From Fragilariopsis cylindrus CCMP1102 (lineage: Eukaryota; Bacillariophyta; Bacillariophyceae; Bacillariales; Bacillariaceae), in NCBI GenBank assembly GCA_900095095.1, contig FMBT01000149.1, positions 1 to 64,000 of the forward strand: 64,000 bases of DNA. Direction: 5' to 3'. Position 1 is the first letter of the stretch. Each line of letters starts with the position of its first letter. This document shows positions 50,665 to 62,126 of this stretch, in pieces. The translations under genes were made by a program, and so were the position numbers. Below the pieces are notes generated by a model that did no database searches, had not been told where the DNA came from, and saw only the letters and a list, made by a program, of their open reading frames with translations.

Positions 50665-51825
50665 TCATATCGAGTCGAGCAGTCGTAACGCTGGGACCGA
50701 GAAATTCAAGTTTCTTTTCCCAGGATTCGTTATCAAAGAACAATCAAGTCGTAACGAAGCGGTTTGCAAATCATCGTCGTACCCGTCTGATGCCGTCATC
50801 CCAGACGAGAGAAGCGTCGGCACTGTAGTGCGAAGTCGTAATTTGTACTCCGTCCAATATTTTCGATCATCTTTTCCCACATACGCGTTGCGATATCGAT
50901 TCTCTGAAGACAAGGTACCCATCGAAGGATCAAGTTCGACTTGGGGTATCCACCATGGATCGTCATTTGGTTGTATGTTCATCGAAGATGATCTTGTCGT
51001 GGCGGCTACGTTTGTGTTATAGTTCCAACGAGATGTCCATTGAAGGTCGAAACGTCGACGAATCAAAGGCAGGAAGAATCCTAGTTGAAATGGACGATCC
51101 ACATTCCTCCTTTTCACATCGATAGAAGTGTTATTGCTGGTAGAGTGATTGGGATCGAAACCAATTTGGATCCACGGTTGGTTGTCGTCAGTATCACTCA
51201 TGTCGTCATAGTCGTTGTTTTTTTGCCATCCAATACGAAGATTTCCAGAGTCTATAAAAACAGTCTCGGCATTCAGATTTCCGGTCGAATAGGGAGGTAT
51301 AGATCGACCAGCAGTGATATCCAATATCGTTGGTAACGAAAATATTCTTCTTCCGTTCGTTCGTTGTTGAAGAGGAATATTATCATCATTACGATCGTTG
51401 CTGTCGTAGTATTCGTCGTTGTTGTTATTATTGTTATAACCTGAAGAGGGAAACATATTCCAACGGAATAGCATTCCAATCTCTTTTAATCCGTACCAAC
51501 GCTCTTTTCGAAAGGAATAGTCCGCCGTCGTAAACACAGCACTGGGGAAAAAACGTTTGACACCGATGACCTCCTCCCCCTCAACGATTTCGTTGGACGG
51601 CGAAAATAGTGGAGTAAGCGTTGAGCGCATCGGTGATCTTGGATTATTCCATAGAAGGCACTTCATCTTACCATTAACGTTGAGACCAATACGCGGGCTG
51701 TTTTCGGATGTTGAAGAGGATGGGGAAGGAATATCATTTGTTTTGCTGCTGCACTCACAAGAGGAGAACAACAGAATAACGAACAGAAATGATGCATCAG
51801 CGACGATATTAAGGGAAGATCTCAT
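50665..51825 (-). CDS. Unknown secreted protein, 386 residues, beta-rich
   Basis: Not recognised. A signal peptide (SFLFVILLFSSCECS) leads to a protein with strands rich in alternating aromatic and charged residues (YSFRKERWYGLKEIGMLFRW, NLRIGWQKN, QLGFFLPLIRRRFDLQWTSR, YKLRLRTTVPTLL, TASLRLDCSLI), separated by Asn/Asp-rich loops. This alternation resembles antiparallel beta-sheet, possibly a barrel. No catalytic motif seen. Downstream of the stop another frame continues with RYDSGPVLLVA and CYRNCSAWFDS, so the true C-terminus may lie past a one-base frame error near 50670. Neighbouring genes give no hint of role. Confidence 0.65.
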   Translation of the reverse strand: MRSSLNIVADASFLFVILLFSSCECSSKTNDIPSPSSSTSENSPRIGLNVNGKMKCLLWNNPRSPMRSTLTPLFSPSNEIVEGEEVIGVKRFFPSAVFTTADYSFRKERWYGLKEIGMLFRWNMFPSSGYNNNNNNDEYYDSNDRNDDNIPLQQRTNGRRIFSLPTILDITAGRSIPPYSTGNLNAETVFIDSGNLRIGWQKNNDYDDMSDTDDNQPWIQIGFDPNHSTSNNTSIDVKRRNVDRPFQLGFFLPLIRRRFDLQWTSRWNYNTNVAATTRSSSMNIQPNDDPWWIPQVELDPSMGTLSSENRYRNAYVGKDDRKYWTEYKLRLRTTVPTLLSSGMTASDGYDDDLQTASLRLDCSLITNPGKRNLNFSVPALRLLDSI

Positions 51826-52442
51826 CGTTAGTATCGGCTTTCTAGTGCTGAAAACGGAGCAGGAGAAGCAAACGATTAGGAACTGATGTGTGGTCGTGGT
51901 CGTGCTTTGGTGTGTGGTTGTGTCGTTGAATTGTGTTGTGTGTATTTTGAATTTTGAATTATAAATGGCATAAAAAAATGAGATTGTGGTATCAGCTTTG
52001 ATGTGGGATTGACTGGTGATGCGTGAATGATAAAACCATAGAAACTAAAGTAGTATATCATAGCTAGTATCATGAATAAATTAAATGTGCTTTATTATTT
52101 TATTGTGTTATCAATTGTACCGGTAGTCTACCCATAGCTAGACACGTTCTCAAAACACATTTTGAAATACAATACCCAACAGTTTAGATAGCACTGTAAC
52201 TAATCTTGTACTTTCATACACTTCTCAATTCATTCAAACTACATTACTAGGTATTCTCACTACTAGTATGGTAAGAATCATACTATTTTAGTATGAGCCT
52301 ACTGAGTTTTTCGAGCAGGTAACGTGAATGGAGGAATAAAGCGGGGTGTGTTTGTCAATATTTATGGATCATTGCACTGTAAAGATGTTAGTTGTTGTAT
52401 AAAATTGGACTTTTATGTTTGTTTTGCATTATGTATTTGGTT

Positions 52443-53381
52443 TCAAACGACCCCCCAATGATGTTCGATGCCACCCATGAGTCTAGAAAGAGCAGCCGCG
52501 CCACTGAGTGGGTAGGAACTGATGCTGAGCATTTTTTCGATATATGGATGGTCGTCAATGGTGACATGACCTGAACTCATTGCTCCTACTACGAAACAGG
52601 TGGGTGGGATCTTCCCGGTAGTGTCGGGTTCAATAGAAACAACGGTTTTGGCAAGTGCTATGGGACTATATAATTGTCCCTCACAGGAAAATCCAAAGCA
52701 ACGCGTACCGGGCGGTAAATGGGATGATAATGGATTCTTTATTACCTGTAATAGTGTAGTTGAATCGTTCCCGGCCTTAATTTTCATTTTATGCAAGAGT
52801 TGGACCATCAGACCAGCAAATCGTTTATACGTCCTTGGTGCACGAATTGTTGGATTGACTTCTATCAATACCTTTTTGGTGGTTGAAATATAAATTCGTA
52901 ACAATCCTGCCTTGTTCAATGGGCTATCCAAAAGAGCTAAAAGTTCTTGGTGTAAAATATCAGGACGGAATGTGTTCGGATCTTTACGAAGTTTTTTTTT
53001 ACATAAATCACGATGATCGTCACAATTAAGTAATTCGTAAAGCCCTTTTCGATTCTTCACTGTTTCCAGTGTCGCCTGGTCTAAGAGAACGATTACTGGT
53101 TGTATTTTCTTCCCCTTTTGAATTGTTGCTGTAGTGTCGAGCTCTAGGGGGACACTCGATAGGTGACTTCCGTGCTGGGCCTCAGATTTTGTGGTCTTAG
53201 TCTTTTTATGAGGACGGCTCTCGGTTTCCGACGATTCAGATTCATCGGAATCGTCGACCTCACAATCCTCATCTACGCGTCGTGCCATAATGTTATTATT
53301 ACTACTATTAATACTTCTTTTGGATTTCGTACTGTTGTTTGTATTGTTGATTGATAAGATTAATTGATGCTCTACGTCCAT
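52443..53381 (-). CDS. EMG1: EMG1/Nep1 18S rRNA pseudouridine-N1-methyltransferase
   Basis: Intronless, 312 residues. SPOUT-fold enzyme of the nucleolus that methylates a hypermodified pseudouridine in 18S rRNA and is needed for small-subunit assembly. Motifs: VIVLLDQATLETVKNRKG, YELLNCDDH, RPDILHQELLALLDSPLNKAG, LLRIYISTTKKVLIEVNP, IRAPRTYKRFAGLMVQLL, the SAM-binding FVVGAMSSGHVTIDD, and ISSYPLSGAAALSRL. The N-terminal 80 residues are an acidic, Ser-rich extension with KRSINSSNNN and KKTKTTKS patches, as in many EMG1 proteins. The true start could be MARRVDED (about 53288). The frame is intact. Confidence 0.93.
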   Translation of the reverse strand: MDVEHQLILSINNTNNSTKSKRSINSSNNNIMARRVDEDCEVDDSDESESSETESRPHKKTKTTKSEAQHGSHLSSVPLELDTTATIQKGKKIQPVIVLLDQATLETVKNRKGLYELLNCDDHRDLCKKKLRKDPNTFRPDILHQELLALLDSPLNKAGLLRIYISTTKKVLIEVNPTIRAPRTYKRFAGLMVQLLHKMKIKAGNDSTTLLQVIKNPLSSHLPPGTRCFGFSCEGQLYSPIALAKTVVSIEPDTTGKIPPTCFVVGAMSSGHVTIDDHPYIEKMLSISSYPLSGAAALSRLMGGIEHHWGVV

Positions 53382-53774
53382 GGCATATAATATTCTCCTG
53401 TCGTTATGTTTTTGTTAGTAACACATTTTTTCTAAACTTTTTTTTTCACTGTTCATTCTTTAAAAAATTTATGAGTGGAGGTAGACTTGATCCTCAAATG
53501 TCTGTCCTGTGTACCATATTTTACTAAAAAGTTTCCTCATTTATTCATTCCGTTTTCGTGACTCACTCGTCATCTCATTCCATCATCAATCACAATTTCA
53601 GAATTTTTTCATTTCTATTCGATCATTCGCCTCGATCAACATCGTCGTTCTTCGCTTATTACGTGATTCTCACAATAATCATAATATGACATAAGTAATT
53701 GCCACAAAAGTAATAATACCACCTTTTGAACAGAAAATCAAACCACCTGTAGACATTCGACAAGAAATATTGAT

Positions 53775-55132
53775 ATGACGTCAACCAGAAAAAATACGTC
53801 ACAAGAACAGCAGCAACAGCAACAGCAACAACAGCATCAGGACAACAGATATAGAGCCGAGGCAAAAAATAAAATCATATCTGCTTCTATAGGGAGTATC
53901 ATTACTGCATTGACCGTCACACCGTTGGAGGTTGTCAAAGTGCGGCAGCAGGCAGCAGGTCTCGCTTCTACTACGACAAGTGCTCTAAATATAAATCTTA
54001 CGTCGTCGCCGAAACTTTGTCCTAATGGGTGTGGAACATTTGTTCTTTCTACTGGTTTGGGTGAATACCTAACCTCACGAAGTACAGCGGGTTACTTCGA
54101 CCCAAATACTGGTATATTGAAACAGAAACAACGGGAGATAATCACAGAAGCCTCAAAAACTGGTGGTGGTCCACTGAAAATACTTCGAAAAATATTCCTT
54201 ACGGAAGGATTTTCTGGAATATATGCAGGATTAGCTCCTACCTTAGTTATGGGTATACCCAACACAGTACTGTACTTCTTTTCGTATGAAGAGATATCAC
54301 CAAGATTAAAAGCACGATATCCCAGTGATCATCCTGGAAGTGGTGCAGTTCCCGCCGTTGCCGGAGGCTCAGCTAGGTTTATTGCAAGTCTATCAACTGC
54401 GCCATTAGAACTATTACGAACGCAACAAGCAGCACGCGTCGGGGGCTCTTTGGGCGATCCAACAGCAAGCGGTGGCGGTATGATAGCCGAGCTTCGTACT
54501 ATGGTCCGGTCCGACGGTGCTCTTTCGTTATTTCGAGGAGCATGGCCGACGTTAATGAGAGATGTACCATTCAGTGCCATATATTGGGTATGTATCGAAT
54601 CTATGCGAGATTTTTGGAGAAATCGACATCGCGATCAACAACATCTTTCCAACAGAAACAACAACAGCAACAATGATATACCATCATCGTCGTCTTCTAT
54701 ATCAACTCTGAACAAACAGTAGAGGCGTTGATTAATGGATGTGTGTCAGGAGTAATAGCTGCCGCTTTTACCACACCACTGGACGTTTTAAAAACAAGAA
54801 GTCAAGTAGCAGTAATTCCTGATACGACGCCAACGAAAGCAACTGCGGTAGAAACCATCGTCGGTGAATCATCGACGGTTATTTGTGACCACAGGGGTGC
54901 TCTTGCAGTTAATTCCAAGGGTGTTCCTTTAATATCTACACACACCAGCGGCAGTACCTCAGTTACAACAAAATCTTTACCTGCTTTACAAATTGCAAGG
55001 AACATTGTAGAGACAGAAGGGATTTCAGGATTGTGGAGAGGAAATACAGCAAGATGTATGAAGGTTGCACCTGCATGTGGAATCATGATCTCAACATATG
55101 AAGCAGGGAAGCGATTGCTTGCGACTGAATAA
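53775..55132 (+). CDS. Mitochondrial carrier, SLC25A39/40 (Mtm1)-like
   Basis: Three SLC25 repeats with signatures TPLEVVKVRQQ, APLELLRTQQA and TPLDVLKTRSQ. The long matrix loop after helix 1 has LCPNGCGTF, and repeat 1 ends GIYAGLAPTLVMGIPNTVLYF; repeat 2 ends SLFRGAWPTLMRDVPFSAIYW. This order and loop match the SLC25A39/40 group, glutathione importers whose loop Cys bind iron-sulfur. Only two of the four loop Cys of human SLC25A39 are present here (C-x3-C). An N-terminal polyQ run precedes helix 1. The two halves change frame near 54700 inside a Ser/Asn-rich linker; one added base fuses them through EQTVEALINGCVSG. A second long loop (PTKATAVETIVGES) lies in repeat 3. Confidence 0.83.
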
Positions 55133-55327
55133 TAATTATGAATATCCTCGAATCTTGTCTATAGTAATTAGACTATGATTACGTTCACTACAGTTTGAAT
55201 GCAATTAATTGTACCGTCAAAATACATTTGACCATTCATTAAATCTTCAAGGAAGTCCACTATCATTTTAATCAATGATAGTATTGAGTGGTTTTTCTGC
55301 AATCTTCCTACCACTACATTCACAAAC

Positions 55328-55639
55328 ATGTCTTACCCAAAGAAGTTTTATATGGGTACTACTCACCTGAGGTGTTTTGAAGTTGGTGTTGTATCTCGTC
55401 ATGGACATCTTATAACTAGTAAGCCGTGTTTAAAGAAGTTGAAAGTAGGTGATATTGTTCGGGAATGGATCGACAAACGAGATCCAGATGAACTAAAAGA
55501 TACACTTTACACTGTTGCAGTTGAATGTAATAATTGTAAAAAGGAATGGAGAACAATGGATCGGGATGTTTGTGATTTGATGATCTGTGAGCGATTCAGT
55601 TATGCAATGTGTTCAATTCAAGTCTTTGGAATCTGTTAG
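55328..55639 (+). CDS. Small Cys-containing protein, 103 residues, unknown
   Basis: Intronless frame. A start MSYPKKFYMGTTHLRC is followed by a beta-type stretch with a conserved look (LKKLKVGDIVREWIDKRD), then a C-terminal cluster: ECNNCKKEW, DVCDLMICERF, MCSIQVFGIC. The pairs C-xx-C and C-x4-C could form a small zinc site. No membrane segment or signal. A 2:1 excess of Lys/Asp and good codon texture suggest a real gene, but no family was recognised. Confidence 0.6.
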   Translation: MSYPKKFYMGTTHLRCFEVGVVSRHGHLITSKPCLKKLKVGDIVREWIDKRDPDELKDTLYTVAVECNNCKKEWRTMDRDVCDLMICERFSYAMCSIQVFGIC

Positions 55640-55818
55640 ATATGCAGACATTGATCAAAGAAATAAAGACAAAAATTAATCACACGTTCTATAGAAATAA
55701 CGTGTAGGAAAAGAAAAAGCAAATCGCAAAAATAATACTAGCAAATATACGCATTATTGCGGAATAAAAACCAGTTCCCGTTTAACTTTTTTGTACTAAT
55801 ACTTATATCATCACATAT

Positions 55819-58800
55819 TTAATTTTCTTCTACAACCATCAACGACTTCGAAAGTTGTTTAAGCTCCTGTTCTAGTGCTGTATGAACTTGATGCAAACTA
55901 GAACGCTCATTTTTCCTATGTACTCGATTATGATTGTAGGCTTCGCATTTGGTTGTGAGCTTCCGAATATACTCACGCAATCGGCAATTCTTGTCCTGCA
56001 ATTTGTCAATGGCTCTGGTTTGTCGTTCACTCCAAACATCCCAATCATCTAATTTGGTCGTGAGCTTACGAATATATTCACGCAATCGACTATTTTTATT
56101 CTCACATGATTGAAGGTTCATCTTCAGAGAATGCTCTTCGTTTTCTTTCGATCGTAATTGTGAGGTAACATCATTAATGTCGGAGTTCATAAAATTGAGT
56201 TGAGAATTCAGTTCTAATAGCTGCAACTCCTTTTTCTCCAACGTTGAGGAAGCTTCAAGCAATAACGATTTGACCTTGCTGAACTCCTCTCTCTTATCAG
56301 TTAGGTATTTTTCGGACTCATCCTTTATTTCCTTTAGTTCCGATTCCAACACTTGTTATTATTACTCGCCTCATTTTCGCGTTGCTGCATCACAGCCATA
56401 GCCTCCGACATTTCTTTAATCTGCGAAGTGGATCGTTCCATTTCTTGTTCTGCCTGACGAAGTAGGCCGAACAAGGATTCATTTTGCGCCTTTTGATCTT
56501 CCGCCAACTTCATCTGATTTGTTTCGTGTAGTTCACGAGTTGACACGTCGCTATTGATGCTCTCGACCTGTAGTTCCAATTCAGGAATTCGTGCAGTTGT
56601 GTGGTGCATCGCTGTAATTTCATCACTAATGAATGGAATCGTGGCTTTCCAACTATCAATTTCCTTCATCGCTGATTCGAATTGACAATTCTGGATTTCG
56701 TCGGAATTAAAATGAGATAGATCTTGACAGCATCCTAGATCTTGAAGTAATCGATTAAAATTTCTTCGTTCCTCTGCCAGTTGACTTATATTGGATAGCA
56801 AATCTGATTTCTCAGTCTCCAATTTTTCGATCCGCTCTTGTTTCTCTTCCATCTGCGATTTCATCTTGAGCTTCAGATTTGAATACGATTCCTTTAATTG
56901 AGATGATTCCTTAACAGTTAGAGAAAGCTTGCACTTCAACTCAGCTCGCTCCTTCCGCATATCCTCGTAAGCGAATTGCGACTCAAAATCTCTATCCTCT
57001 GCATCTGACTGTGCTTGCAATTGAGCACTTTTGAATCCATTCACAATTGCCTCGAGCTTCAATTTCGATTCAACCTCGTACGAGAGTTTTGTAATAGTTT
57101 CTTGATGCAAACGTTTGAGTTCCGATGTTTCGCGCAAAGTCGCCTGCAAAGATCTGTGAGTATCAGCTGATTCAAGTTCTTTCTGTTCTACGATCGAGTT
57201 AATTTTACTAGACTGATACAGCTGTAAATCTTCGAACCGTCTCTTGTATTCATCGCTCGAACGGGTACTAAATTCTAGTTCCATTTTAATTTCGGCAACG
57301 AAAGATTCAAGCTCGTTCGTTCGCTTCTCGAATTCTTCCTTTTCATTTCGGATTTGAACAAATTCTTTCGTCAGACGTTCTTTTTCGTCTTCGATGACTT
57401 TTCTCTCCCCTTCTTCCTCTGTCAGCTGCTTGAAGAAGTTTTCCTTTTCGGTCTGAATTGAAACGACTGTACAGCGCAATTCTTTGATCTCTGTTTTTGC
57501 TTCTACTAATGCTATTTCCACTAGACTATATTCCTCGCTTCTCCTGGATGCATTCAGAGATAATCGTCCATTTTCCTGTTCAAGCGTTTCGATTGTTGTT
57601 TTCTGTGCCTCGATCTGATCCTTCAATTTCGAAGAACGGTCCTTGACTCTTTTGCACTCAATCATAGCTGTCTCGAGAGACTCTCTAAACCTATCTAGGT
57701 TGGTAGCAGAAGAAACTACAGATCCAGTACGCACTATAGACCCAAGGGTCATGTCGAGAGAGAGGAGATCAGAGGAAATTGAGAGATTATGAGCACGAGG
57801 ACTTCTAGCCTCCTCCATCAGCATAAACATCTCGTCTTCATCTTCTACGGGAGTGTTCTGAATTGGTATTGTAGCACTAATTAAATTAATAGAAGTACTG
57901 TATTGTCGACCATCGTTCAGATCGTCGCCTTCCTCCTCCATCTCGTCTTCTTGCATATTTGATACAACTGAAGAAATGGAGTCCTTTTCGAACAACAAGG
58001 AAGATCGAAGAAGTGAAACGGTTCCAGTTAGCTTTTCAAGCCTATCAGAGAAATCGACAACCATTCCATCAAGATCAGTTTCCAGCTGTTTGTACCGCTT
58101 TCCCATCCGTAACGTCGTAGCTTGTATCATAGATACAAGCTCCACTTGCTGATTACCATCGGTACACATTCCGGCATTCAACGTTGGTGTAACAAGTAAC
58201 CACTCTGATTCGCGTTTCATTGCGGCAATACTAGCTTTAACATGAACCAACTCTTTTTCTAGGGAAAACAAGTGTTCATCGACATCTGCCACATCTTTAA
58301 GCTTAGGATTGAATTGTGTTACTTCAATAAGGCGTCGTTCCAACGGCTCGATAAGTCGCATATACGTCTCTACTCCTCGTTTCAGATGGACCTGTAATGA
58401 TTCCGACTTCTGACATTCGTCTTGGAGTTTCTTCTGTGTCAAGTCAAGCTTCTCCTGTACGTTTCCCAGTTGTCTCCCAAGGAACTCATTTTCACTTTGA
58501 ATCTTTGAATCTTCCGCTGAAATTTCATATGATGATGACTGGAGCATGACCCGAAGTTGGTTTAGTTCCATTTCAAGAGCTTCATTCTTACCTTTAAGTT
58601 TCTCCGTTTCTTCAGTACATCCTCGTTCAGTCTGCTGGCCCATCTTAGCCTTTTCTACCAGTTCTCCAATTTGTTGTTGCAGACTTTTACTAGCAGTACC
58701 AAATTCATTAGTATCAACAGAATATTCGGAGGCAGTACTATCGCGTTCCGATATAATCGAAGATGCCAGAGACAAACCAGGAGAGTATCCTTTGTTCAAC

Positions 58801-60626
58801 TCGAGACTACCCATTGCTTGTTTGATCACAATTTGTAGATTTTCGTCCTCGATGGCTTTGATCCTCAGATTCTCAGAAGCCGAGTTGACGTCCTGTCTCA
58901 ATTTATTAATTATCTCCTCTTGTTCCAATATTCTTTTCGACTTCATATCCTCCTTTTCTTTAGTATCGAGGCTTTGACTTTCTTTTTCCTGTGCCAACAT
59001 GGCAACTTGTTCCTGTAGTCTTTCGTTATTTACCTCAAGTCCAGTAATCGTAGAGGATAGTTCCACACATGTTTGATCTGCAAAACGAACTTCTTTTACC
59101 AAAGTTTGATTTCGATCCAATAGAGTCTTGAGAGGATTTTCGTCAATTATAGTTCCTCTGGGAGTAGCCGCTGTTACCTTCAGAGCCTGTTCGAGTTCCA
59201 CAACGCGTTCTTTCAATTTATCCTGAACCTGATCGGTGTTGTTCTGTTGAACTTTAAGATTCGACTCAAGTTCTCCAATCCGATCGAGGTAAATGTCGTC
59301 ATTTTTCTGCAGAAATTTTAGCTTGATTTTTCCCTGTGCAACGGTGGTTGTCTCATCAGGGACGGTGGCTAAAGCCAACGACGTGGGCCCTGCTGATTCT
59401 GATTCCGCTGCCGCAGCAGTTAAATCTTGAAATGGAAGAAATTGGAGAGATAATTTCTTTTCATTTTGGATCCGATCGGAGGAAAGATGGGATGAAGTCT
59501 CCATAGCTCCACGAGAATCTTCATTGGACGACAACTGAATCGACTGGATCATAGACTCTTGAAGTAATGATCCGGGGTGAGTTGATAGATCCTCGTCTTC
59601 CGCGTCAACCCATTTTTGTCGAACTTTAGCTGGAGTGGGTTGGCCCAACCGATTGTTTTCAAGATGGGAGGAAGTCTCCATAGCTCCACGAGAATCTTCA
59701 TTGGACGACAACTGAATCGACTGGATCATAGACTCTTGAAGTAATGATCCGGGGTGAGTTGATAGATCCTCGTCTTCCGCGTCAACCCATTTTTGTCGAA
59801 CTTTAGCTGGAGTGGGTTGGCCCAACCGATTGTTTTCAGAAAGAAGATTTGGACTAGAAGAGTATCCGGGTACAATGGCTTGATCACTAAAGCATGTTAC
59901 ACTATCTCGTCGAAATATGATATGCTTATCCTCTTCTCTCGCCGTAGAGAGATCACTAGTATTAGCGGGTGAGGACAACAACTCCATCCTATCAGGGTTT
60001 CCAATCTCGGACGTTTCTTCGTGCGTGTAGAATGAGCTTTGAATCAGCTCCCCGTCATCATCTTCTAACCAATGAATTCGAGTTGGAATTTTATCGCCAT
60101 AATTTCCTGGAGATTCTTTCGATCTCGCGGCTCTATCGTTTTTAATGCTGCGAGGAGACTTCTCGGATGAATTTCGGTCGTAACTTTCCCTATCTTTTGA
60201 AGAACCTTGGTAGTGTTCCATCATTGCCCAGGCAGATGGAACTGAAAAGTTTTCATCATCGTCGTCATCGTCATCGTCGCTAACCTTGATAGATTCGTTT
60301 AAAGTCCTTCCAGCGGCATAGTTTCCCTCTTCATCCTCAGCTTCGTCCATAGTTACGGATATGGACAAATGGGGGAATTTTTTAGTCCTGATATTACTGA
60401 TGTTGTCATTATTTTTTGTGGTACCATTCAGATTATTGCTGCTGACAGGAATATAGTTTTCCTTATCTGTTTGTGGAGGGGGCAATATTCGTACAGGAGC
60501 AGCGGACAACATCAATTTCCCCTTTGAGGGAGGAAATTTTTCGTTTTGTTCCCTCATCCTTTGACGGATACGTTCGGTATTGAACTTTTTCATTGCTGTT
60601 ATTGTTTGGATTTTTCCGCCGTCCAC
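55819..60626 (-). CDS. Long coiled-coil protein, about 1,600 residues
   Basis: No introns. The N-terminus is basic, then has DKENYIP, a KEN-box that in other eukaryotes marks APC/C substrates. Disordered acidic segments and a 59-residue tandem duplication follow (see repeat). From about residue 420 the protein is almost continuous heptad coiled coil to the end. Near the C-terminus a CRLREYIRKLTTK-like motif occurs twice in succession (near 56085 and 55975). A one-base frame change near 56355 separates two frames; one added A gives NNNKVLESELKEIKDE. No motor, kinase or lipid motif. A structural role at centrosome-like, cytoskeletal or Golgi sites is plausible; the KEN box hints at cell-cycle regulation. 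The start may be 60626 or the later Met at 60593. Confidence 0.8.
59485..59838 (-). repeat. Tandem duplication, 2 x 177 bases, in the coiled-coil gene
   Basis: Two direct copies, about 59485-59661 and 59662-59838, differ by a single base that I can see (GATG versus GAGG near 59492/59669). Each encodes the same 59 residues, starting at ENNRLGQPTPAKVRQKW. Length is a multiple of three, so frame is kept. Near-identity implies a very recent duplication. Confidence 0.93.
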
Positions 60627-61296
60627 TTAGATGAGAGTTTGTTCTGTTAATTATGTTCTTCGATCCTCGATTCACTTCGTCTCACTCTATGTTACACGAA
60701 CAGTATGCTTCAGCTTTCTTGTTATTGCGACGTTGGATCAACCTCTACAGTTGTAATTGAATGAGCAAAGACATGATTTTTCAAAAGCACGTCCATCTTT
60801 TTTTTTGAATCGCACGCGGTCCGTCCTCTAAGGGGGTTGTTGTTTTGCTCAGGGGTAATAAATATTATAGGAAAAAGGGGGTGTTTATGCCCTTCTTTTG
60901 GCTCGACATTAAAAATAGATATGTAAAAACAAATCAGGGTATTAACTCTGTATTCAAGCATACCCGTAAATACAGTAGATGATTGTGTGGAAGTTCATTT
61001 ACAGTTATTATTTGTTGACGACAATCCAATCGATACCACCTATTACTGTACTCCGGTACCCTCTGCTCTCGGCTAAAACTAATACAGTGCTATTACCACA
61101 CTACCTTTTCCAGCCATCGGTGGCATTCCACAACCGAAAATGTCTACGAGAAAGTCTTGAATTAATTTGTTATATATATACTTGAAGTATTGAGTTAAAA
61201 CGAACGAACGAACGAACTGACTGACTATACCAAAATTGGAAGAAACAAAACGAACTTGTTATAATCCAAACTTTTCATTACCGACACATTAATAAA

Positions 61297-62126
61297 ATGA
61301 GCAGCAGCAATAATAATAGTAGCAATAACAATAGTAAGAACCCGACGGTTGTTCACCGCAAAGTTGCATTTTTAGGATTCCGTTCGGTGGGGAAGTCGTC
61401 ACTGGTCAATTCATTCGTCACGGGAACCTTTTCTGAAAGATATGACCCAACGATAGAAAGCACACATCACAAAACGATTCGTTTTCGCAGAGTACACTTT
61501 GCAACGGATATTGTCGATACTGCCGGTATGGATGAATTTTCTAGGTTATCTCGTAATGCTTCTTTGGGAGTTCACGGATATGCTCTTGTATTTTCTGTCG
61601 CTTCCAGGCAATCATTTGATATGATAGGTAGGTGTTATGTGTGTACTCGTTGTTTATGATGAGATGCCACTACGCTATTACATAATAATGGATTCACTAA
61701 GTAGATTGATCATTGTGCTGGTCGAAAAGATTTTATTACTGTGAAACACAAATATGAAAAGCTGCATTTCAATCTGCATAGAGAACTCAAATCGTGCAAC
61801 AAAATTCTCACAAAAAACTTCTACATCCGCATTCTACTATTTGCTACTATATAGACCAAGTGAACGGTGCATTGCTCAATTCTTTGGGAGATCTACCTGA
61901 CGTGCCTCGTGTTCTAGTAGGGAGCAAGAACGATATGACTGAAGGTCGACAGGTAGACGCGGTAGATGCTCAAAAATTGGCTGACTCTTGGGGCGTTCCT
62001 TACATTGAATGTTCAAGCAAAAGTGGGATTGGGGTCGCTGATGTATTTCATACACTTTTGAAAGAGATAGAAAAAGATGATGGTCTATTAGTCGAAAATG
62101 AAAACGGTGGATGTGTGTTGAGTTGA
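61297..62126 (+). CDS. RHEB: Rheb GTPase, TORC1 activator, CaaX-prenylated
   Basis: Two exons (61297-61627, 61855-62126), 200 residues, canonical GT-AG. GTP motifs: FLGFRSVGKSSL, with the Rheb-typical Arg in the P-loop; YDPTIESTHHKTI (effector loop); DTAGMDEF (switch II); GSKNDM (NKxD-like); and ECSSKSG (SAK-like). The C-terminus is CVLS, a CaaX box for farnesylation. Rheb-GTP activates TORC1 at endomembranes. In switch II, Met replaces the usual Gln, which could slow GTP hydrolysis. A poly-Ser/Asn N-terminal extension (MSSSNNN) is longer than usual. No frame damage. Confidence 0.9.

Noticed and set aside
50579-51022. Plus-strand frame opposite the secreted orphan gene
   Set aside because: It is antisense to the longer frame with a signal peptide; no features of its own.
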